This document shows positions 59,401 through 64,000 of a stretch of DNA of 64,000 bases, piece after piece. The first letter of the stretch is position 1; each line of letters begins with the position of its first letter. Source of the stretch: Microbacterium oxydans (lineage in GTDB: Bacteria > Actinomycetota > Actinomycetes > Actinomycetales > Microbacteriaceae); NCBI RefSeq assembly GCF_000956405.1, contig NZ_JYIV01000025.1, positions 1-64,000 on the forward strand, read 5' to 3'. The position numbers and the translations under genes were made by a program. The notes beneath the pieces are model-generated. The model saw nothing but the letters and a program-made list of their open reading frames with translations, ran no database searches and had not been told where the DNA came from.

Positions 59401-61025
59401 ACCTGCTGCCTGTCGTCGATGAGGGTCCGCAGCAGATCGGCCGTGCGCTTCGGGTCTTGCCGCGTGAGGGAGTCGATCTCCGCGCGGCGGCGCTCGAGGC
59501 TCACCTGGGCGGGCTCGGGCTCGGGGTCGGGCTCCGGTTCGGGGTCGGGCGTCGTCTCGAGGAAGGCGAGCGGTGTGGTCGGTGCCTGATCGATGGCGGC
59601 GGTCGCGCCCGCGTCGAGCGCGGACAGTGCGGGCGGACGAGCGCCGAAGAGCTCGTCGAACTCGGTATCGGCTCCGCGGCGCCGGCGGGCACGCATGATG
59701 AGTGCGGCGAGGCCGGCGAGCAGCGGGATGGCGATGGCAGCGGCGATGATGATGGTGTTCAGCAGGGCGGCCTGGCGCTCGGCGCCCTCCGCGTCCTTCG
59801 CCGCCTGGAGTGCCGCCTGTGCCGCCTCGGAACTCGTCTGGTTGAACGCGACGAGCTCGACGGCGACCGAGTCGCCGCGGTCGGTGTCGATCCCCGCCGC
59901 GGTCTCGACCAGATCGCTCAACTGAGCGGTGCTCAGATTCCCACCGGCACCCGCATCCACGGCCACGGAGACCGATTGGCGCAGCAGCGAGCCGGCCGGT
60001 GTCGACGTGCTCTGTGTGCTCTTGTTGACCGCGTTCGTCCTCGACGTCTCGGTCGACTCGGAGGTCCCGTCGCCGCCGGCAGAGGGGACGGCGATGTTGT
60101 CGGGGCCGAGCACCCCGGCGTTCGAGCTCGAGCCGTTCTGCGTGTCGGTCCTGGTCTGCTCGGTCAGCGGGGGAGCGCCCTCGGCGGGTGTGTAGGTCTC
60201 TTCGACACGCTCGTTGACGGAGTGGTCGATCTCGGCGACCACGGTCACCTTGGCGTTGCCGGGGCCGACGACGGTGTCGAGCATCTGCTGCACGTTCGCG
60301 GTCACGCGTGCTTCGTAGTCGCTGGCCTGCTGGTCGATGCCGCCGGTCGTGCCGACACCCGCTGCCGAGAGGGTCAGACCGCTCTGGTCCACCACGGCCA
60401 CGTTCTCCGGCTTCATGCCGCTGACCGCGGCGGAGGTCAGATGCACGATCGCCTCGACCTGCTTCGGCGAGAGGGTCGAGCTGCCGGAGGTCTCCACGAA
60501 CACGGATGCCGTGGGGTCGACCTTCTCGGAGACGAACACGCTCTCCTCGGGGATCGCGAGCTGCACCGACGCGGCCGTCACGCCCTTGATGGAGGAGATG
60601 GTGGCGGCGAGTTCGCCCTCGATCGCGCGCTTGAACGTCACGGACTGCTGGAACTCGCTGGTCGTGACGCCCATCTTGTCCAGCAGCGAGTAACCGCCCG
60701 AGCTCGCGCCGGGGAGGCCGGCGGAAGCCGCCGCCAGGCGCTGGTCGTACACATCCTTCTCCGGGACGAGCACCGTCGCGCCGCCATCGGCCAGTTCGTA
60801 CGGCACCGACGACGACCGCAGCTGCTCGACCACGGCGTTCGCGTCGGAGGCGCTCATGCCGGAGAACAGCGGGGTGTAGGTCGGACGGCTGAGCCAGCTG
60901 GAGAGAGCGACGATCCCGAGGGCAAGCACGGCGACGCCGATGATGGCGATGGTGCGCTGCGCGAGCGTGAACCCTGCGATCACGCGTCCGATCCGCTGGA
61001 ACACGTTGGTGACGGCCTGGGGCAT
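59397..61025 (-). CDS. fliF: Flagellar MS-ring protein FliF
   Basis: A protein of 542 residues with membrane helices at about residues 23-45 and 435-455. The periplasmic region holds the ring-building motifs (YTPLFSGMSASDANAVVEQL, NVQQMLDTVVGPGNAKVTVVAEID). The C-terminal cytoplasmic part ends with a FliG-binding helix (LTRQDPKRTADLLRTLIDD) after an acidic Pro-Asp-Glu repeat. It forms the base of the flagellum. It starts on the last base of the fliE stop. Confidence 0.95.
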   Translation of the reverse strand: MPQAVTNVFQRIGRVIAGFTLAQRTIAIIGVAVLALGIVALSSWLSRPTYTPLFSGMSASDANAVVEQLRSSSVPYELADGGATVLVPEKDVYDQRLAAASAGLPGASSGGYSLLDKMGVTTSEFQQSVTFKRAIEGELAATISSIKGVTAASVQLAIPEESVFVSEKVDPTASVFVETSGSSTLSPKQVEAIVHLTSAAVSGMKPENVAVVDQSGLTLSAAGVGTTGGIDQQASDYEARVTANVQQMLDTVVGPGNAKVTVVAEIDHSVNERVEETYTPAEGAPPLTEQTRTDTQNGSSSNAGVLGPDNIAVPSAGGDGTSESTETSRTNAVNKSTQSTSTPAGSLLRQSVSVAVDAGAGGNLSTAQLSDLVETAAGIDTDRGDSVAVELVAFNQTSSEAAQAALQAAKDAEGAERQAALLNTIIIAAAIAIPLLAGLAALIMRARRRRGADTEFDELFGARPPALSALDAGATAAIDQAPTTPLAFLETTPDPEPEPDPEPEPAQVSLERRRAEIDSLTRQDPKRTADLLRTLIDDRQQV

Positions 61026-61330
61026 CAGGCCTGCATCCGCATGATCTCGTTGAACGCGTCGACGCCCTTGTTGCGCACGGCGGCGACGAGTTCGAGGGTG
61101 ACGGCGGCCCTCGACGACGCGATCATCGCCGAGTGGATGTCATCGAGGTCTCCGGTGACCGCGGCGACCTTGAGCTTGTCCGACTCGGACTGCAGCGACC
61201 GCAGCTCGTCGATGGCGCCCGTCACACTGTTCGCGAACGCCGTGTCGTCGGTGGCCTTGGAGGGCGCGGGGGTGGGCGGGGCGAGTGTGAAACCTGAGGA
61301 GATGGCTTCGATGCCGGGGAGTGCGGCCAT
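61025..61330 (-). CDS. fliE: Flagellar hook-basal body protein FliE
   Basis: A protein of 101 residues from the ATG at 61328-61330. Its C-terminal half (DDIHSAMIASSRAAVTLELVAAVRNKGVDAFNEIMRMQ) is the FliE signature. It joins the MS ring to the rod. It overlaps flgC by one base (TGATG). Confidence 0.93.
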   Translation of the reverse strand: MAALPGIEAISSGFTLAPPTPAPSKATDDTAFANSVTGAIDELRSLQSESDKLKVAAVTGDLDDIHSAMIASSRAAVTLELVAAVRNKGVDAFNEIMRMQA

Positions 61331-61722
61331 CAGCTGCGTCCGATCTGCAGGGCGGATTCGTAGGAGTTGCGCGCGCGGTCGACGATGGCAGCGCTCGCCT
61401 GGTAACCGCGCTGGGCGAGGATCAGCTGGCTCATCTGGTCGCCGAGGTCGATGTCGGGATAGCGCACGTAGCCCTCGGCGTCCGCGAGCGGGTGATCGGG
61501 CTGGTGCACCAGACGTCCCTGCGCGCTGCCCTGGGCGGTGCCTGCGACGTACACGCCGGGGGACTGGTCGCTCGTCTGGGCGAGGATGTACCGCGCCCGG
61601 AACGCGGCGCCGTTGCTGGGAGTCGCCGTGTTGATGTTGGCGATGTTGTCGCTGATGGCGTCGAGCCATTTGCGGTGCACGGTCAGGCCGGTGCCGGCGA
61701 TGCCGATCGCGTCGAAGGTCAT
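61330..61722 (-). CDS. flgC: Flagellar basal-body rod protein FlgC
   Basis: A protein of 130 residues: FDAIGIAGTGLTVHRKWLDAISDNIANINT at the N-terminus and MSQLILAQRGYQASAAIVDRARNSYESAL at the C-terminus are the two rod-forming helices. Exported proximal rod component. It overlaps flgB by 4 nt and fliE by 1 nt. Confidence 0.93.
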   Translation of the reverse strand: MTFDAIGIAGTGLTVHRKWLDAISDNIANINTATPSNGAAFRARYILAQTSDQSPGVYVAGTAQGSAQGRLVHQPDHPLADAEGYVRYPDIDLGDQMSQLILAQRGYQASAAIVDRARNSYESALQIGRS

Positions 61723-62060
61723 GAGGTCCTCATCGCGGTGCGCATCGACGTGAACGAGCCGTTCACGGCCTGCGTGGCGAACTGATATCGCAGCATCGTG
61801 TCGATGCTGGAAAGGGTCTCGGTGTCGAGGTTGACGTTGTTGCCGTTCAGGCGGGTGGGCTCCAGAGAGGTGCCGACCGTCGACCCGACCCTCCCATCAC
61901 CCGCGTCGATCGAGCGGGCGAGCGCCTCTTCGAACTGCACGCGCTTGGCGTGGTAGTTCGGGGTGTTGATGTTGGCGATGTTGTCGGAGATCGCGCGCTG
62001 CCGTTGCGCGAGGCCGTCGAGCGCGCTCGTCAGCGCGTTCATGGTCACAGAATCGAACAC
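61719..62060 (-). CDS. flgB: Flagellar basal-body rod protein FlgB
   Basis: A protein of 113 residues from the GTG at 62058-62060, with GGGGAG upstream. Starting here gives MFDSVTMNALTSALDGLAQRQ, the normal beginning of FlgB; the ATG six codons later would cut it. The motif AISDNIANINTPNYHAKRVQFEE is the rod motif. It is the first gene of the flgB-flgE operon, behind a sigma-28-type promoter about 70 nt upstream. Confidence 0.92.
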   Translation of the reverse strand: MFDSVTMNALTSALDGLAQRQRAISDNIANINTPNYHAKRVQFEEALARSIDAGDGRVGSTVGTSLEPTRLNGNNVNLDTETLSSIDTMLRYQFATQAVNGSFTSMRTAMRTS

Positions 62061-62136
62061 GAAACCGGCTCCCCGTGTGTGGGTGATGTGGCCGATCCAT
62101 GGCCGAGGATTGCGAGCCATCCGTGCTCTCCCTGCT

Positions 62137-62163
62137 CTATCGGCAGGGTTCTGCGCTCCGTTA
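62137..62163 (-). promoter_or_regulatory. Sigma-28-type promoter before flgB
   Basis: On the minus strand: TAAC (62163-62160), 15 nt, GCCGATAG (62144-62137). This is the best of the three matches to TAAA-N15-GCCGATAA. The -10 part lies in the loop of a small hairpin (CCCTGC/GCAGGG). Confidence 0.75.
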
Positions 62164-62173
62164 GGGAGCGATC

Positions 62174-62470
62174 TCACCCATCGACGTCGAGGTAGGCGGG
62201 CTCCTCCGGACGACGGGTGCCCGGCACGCGGCTCACCGCGCCGAGATGCCGGCGCGAGCCCTCGAGATCGGAGCGGGCACGGTCCATCGCGGCCCGCTGG
62301 AGGTCGATCACCCGTCTGGCGCGGTCCGCGAGCGCAGGGGGAAGCGGCGTGCTCGGCGGCATCCACGGAGCGAGATCGGTGTCGGCGGCGTTCCCCGGCG
62401 CGGCGGCGAGGATCTGCTCGGCCTCCTGCTCGAGTCTGTCGAGGAGCGCGGTCCACTCGTCCAGGGTCAC
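62174..62470 (-). CDS. Probable FliT-like flagellar chaperone (unproven)
   Basis: A protein of 98 residues: an N-terminal helix pair rich in Leu, Glu and Ala (LDEWTALLDRLEQEAEQIL), a Pro-rich linker (WMPPSTPLPPALADRARRVID), a second helix and a polar tail. It overlaps fliS by 4 nt in the order fliD-fliS-X, the usual place of fliT, which encodes the FliD chaperone. The sequence alone does not prove FliT identity. Confidence 0.6.
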   Translation of the reverse strand: MTLDEWTALLDRLEQEAEQILAAAPGNAADTDLAPWMPPSTPLPPALADRARRVIDLQRAAMDRARSDLEGSRRHLGAVSRVPGTRRPEEPAYLDVDG

Positions 62471-62859
62471 GACCGCGCCTCGGCGACCGTGCGCGCGGCC
62501 TCGTGCCAGGCGTCACGCAGCGGGGCGACGATCTCATGGCAGGCGTGCGTGCGCTCGGGGTCGCGGCCGATGTTGGCGCCGATGAGCGTCTGCGACAGGA
62601 AGACGTACAGCGAGCGCAGACCGGCGCTGCCGTTCCAGTCGTCCGTGAGCGAGGACGACAGCTCGGAGACGATCGCCTGGGCGTGCTGCAGCTGCGCGTT
62701 GGCCTCTGTCCAGTCCTGCGCGCGCTGGGCGATCTCTCCGCGCTCGATGTCGAGCAGGAGACGGTCGTAGAGCATGGTCACCAGTCGCTCGGGCGGAGCC
62801 GACAGCACGGCATCGTCACGGTAGCGCTGCTGAGCACGGAGCGCGGCGTTCATGCTCAC
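62467..62859 (-). CDS. fliS: Flagellin-export chaperone FliS
   Basis: A protein of 130 residues from a GTG that overlaps the fliD stop (GTGA); the ATG two codons later is also possible. FliS signs are RAQQRYRDDAVLSAPPERLVTMLYDRLLLDIERGE and GLRSLYVFLSQTLIGANI. It binds newly made flagellin and prevents early polymerisation. It lies between fliD and the FliT-like gene. Confidence 0.93.
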   Translation of the reverse strand: MSMNAALRAQQRYRDDAVLSAPPERLVTMLYDRLLLDIERGEIAQRAQDWTEANAQLQHAQAIVSELSSSLTDDWNGSAGLRSLYVFLSQTLIGANIGRDPERTHACHEIVAPLRDAWHEAARTVAEARS

Positions 62860-64000
62860 TTCCCCGAGCTCGAGCTCGAGCCCGGAAGGGCGGCGATCTG
62901 CGAGGTGAGGTATGACGACTGCGACTGCAGCTGCGAGAGCATCACCTCGAGGCGTGCGTAGGTGCGCTCGAGGGAGGTCTTGCGCTGCGCGAGACGGACG
63001 TCCCAGCGCTCCATCTGCTCGCCGAGCCCCTTCACCTCGCTCTCCTGGCCGGTGATGCGCGTGGTGAGCAGGCCGTCGTACTTGTCGGAGTACACCTTCG
63101 CGGTGTCCTGTACCCGCGAGGCGATGTCGGAGAAGAGGCCGGCCACGGCGTCCGGATCCTTCGCGAGGGCTTCGGCGAACTTCTCCTCGTCGAAGCTCAT
63201 CACGCCGTACATGTCGCTCGAGATGCCGATCGACGACGGGGAGACGCCGTTCACAGGGTGTTGCACCGCATCGGCCAGGGCCGTGCGCAGGGTTCGGACC
63301 GCGCTGTCGCCGGTGAAGACGCCGAGGGTGGTCTTGTCTCCCTGCTTGGCGGCGATGGTCGCCTTCGAGCCGTTGTCGATGCGGGTCAGGATGTCCTTGA
63401 CGGCGGCGATGAATTCCGCCGAGGCCTTGGTGCGGGCGGCGGTGTCGACCGCGACGCCGATGGTGACGGGCACGGTCGAGGCCGCAGACACGGTCACGTC
63501 CACCCCGTCGAACAGGTCGGTGAAGGTGTTGCTCGACGAGGTCAGCACCTGCTCAGCGCTCGTGCCGGCCCACAGGCGCACCTGGGCATCGGCACCGACG
63601 TCGATGACGGCTGCTCCTGCTTCGGTGGAGATGTCGGAGGCAGTGCCGGCCGCGACCGCAGCGGTGTCACCGCGAAAAGCACGGAACTGTCCGGCTTCTC
63701 CCGAATCCGCCGCGCGCAGCTGCAGGCGGTGCATCGGGTTGCCGTCGGCGTCGCGTCCGGCGGGGACCGCCGTCGCGACGATGCCGAAGCCCGCTTCGTT
63801 GACCGCCCTCGCGACGTCCTGCATCGACGTGGATTCGGCGGTGACCTGCACGCGCTCGCCCTTGGCGTTCTCGAGCGTGATCACGGGGGGATCGACGGGC
63901 CATCCGGCGGAGGCGGCCGACACGATGGTGTGGCTCTTGGCGACCTTGTCGACGACGATGTCGGCGGAGAGGGGAGCGGCACCGGTGCGGGTGGCGACGG
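62856..64000 (-). CDS. fliD: Flagellar filament cap protein FliD, partial
   Basis: About 381 residues are visible; the 5' end lies beyond the right edge. The open frame continues upstream of the first in-frame GTG (63921-63923) to position 64000 without a stop. Visible parts include VTAESTSMQDVARAVNEAG (FliD N-terminal type), a variable domain and the C-terminal coiled coil with EVKGLGEQMERWDVRLAQRKTSLERTYARLEVMLSQLQSQSSYL, which plugs the filament end. It overlaps fliS by 4 nt. Confidence 0.92.
   Translation of the reverse strand, partial: VATRTGAAPLSADIVVDKVAKSHTIVSAASAGWPVDPPVITLENAKGERVQVTAESTSMQDVARAVNEAGFGIVATAVPAGRDADGNPMHRLQLRAADSGEAGQFRAFRGDTAAVAAGTASDISTEAGAAVIDVGADAQVRLWAGTSAEQVLTSSSNTFTDLFDGVDVTVSAASTVPVTIGVAVDTAARTKASAEFIAAVKDILTRIDNGSKATIAAKQGDKTTLGVFTGDSAVRTLRTALADAVQHPVNGVSPSSIGISSDMYGVMSFDEEKFAEALAKDPDAVAGLFSDIASRVQDTAKVYSDKYDGLLTTRITGQESEVKGLGEQMERWDVRLAQRKTSLERTYARLEVMLSQLQSQSSYLTSQIAALPGSSSSSGK

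Overview
The window is very GC-rich, densely packed DNA with many GTG starts, 4-nt stop/start overlaps and leaderless genes. The gene content points to a motile, Gram-positive actinobacterium of the Microbacteriaceae type (Microbacterium-like): a complete flagellar export and basal-body set with csrA, an actinobacterial Asp23/CsbD stress cluster, DUF2510, an FBP zinc-finger protein, CoaA, and arsR/acr3/arsC. The genus is inferred from gene content and order, not from a database search.

Left part (1-9.4 kb): the 5' end of a lipoprotein gene, a PfkB-type sugar kinase and tRNA-Tyr. A small accessory patch follows (an orphan acidic protein, an excisionase-type HTH protein coupled to an alpha/beta hydrolase, and the decayed end of an ApeA-like HEPN gene). 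Then come DUF2510 and FBP proteins, an enoyl-CoA hydratase, a membrane protein coupled to an inositol-phosphatase-like enzyme, an M23 peptidase, tRNA-Thr and tRNA-Met.

Middle part (9.4-32 kb): small metabolic and transport genes, a TetR-MFS efflux pair with a palindromic operator, an Asp23-CsbD-ECF sigma stress cluster, a divergent HxlR/NmrA-type reductase pair, an APC permease with an RraA-like gene, truA, rplM-rpsI-glmM, an AraC regulator, a Ppx/GppA phosphatase, coaA, glmS, and the overlapping acpS-alr-tsaE chain. These core genes make cell-wall precursors (GlmS, GlmM, Alr), CoA and acyl-carrier cofactors, and parts of the translation machinery.

Right part (32-64 kb): an OmpR-type response regulator, a PAS histidine kinase and a membrane protein with a decayed GGDEF-like domain lie tail-to-tail with the flagellar locus. 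The flagellar genes all read leftward: fliD-fliS-(fliT-like), flgB-flgC-fliE-F-G-H-I-J-K-flgD-flgE, then flbD-motA-motB, then fliM-N-O-P-Q-R-flhB-flhA-csrA. Three sequences matching the FliA/WhiG (sigma-28) promoter form, with a 15-nt spacer, stand before flgB, flbD and fliM. The locus is split between flgE and flbD by about 7.8 kb holding an acyl-CoA ligase, small genes, a cupin gene and an arsenic-resistance cluster (arsR, ArsO-like flavoprotein, a 60-residue unknown, trx, acr3, an arsR-arsC fusion, arsC). Three ATTGACA-N4-TC(G/A)AT sites probably bind ArsR. fliL is not present between motB and fliM. fliD runs off the right edge.
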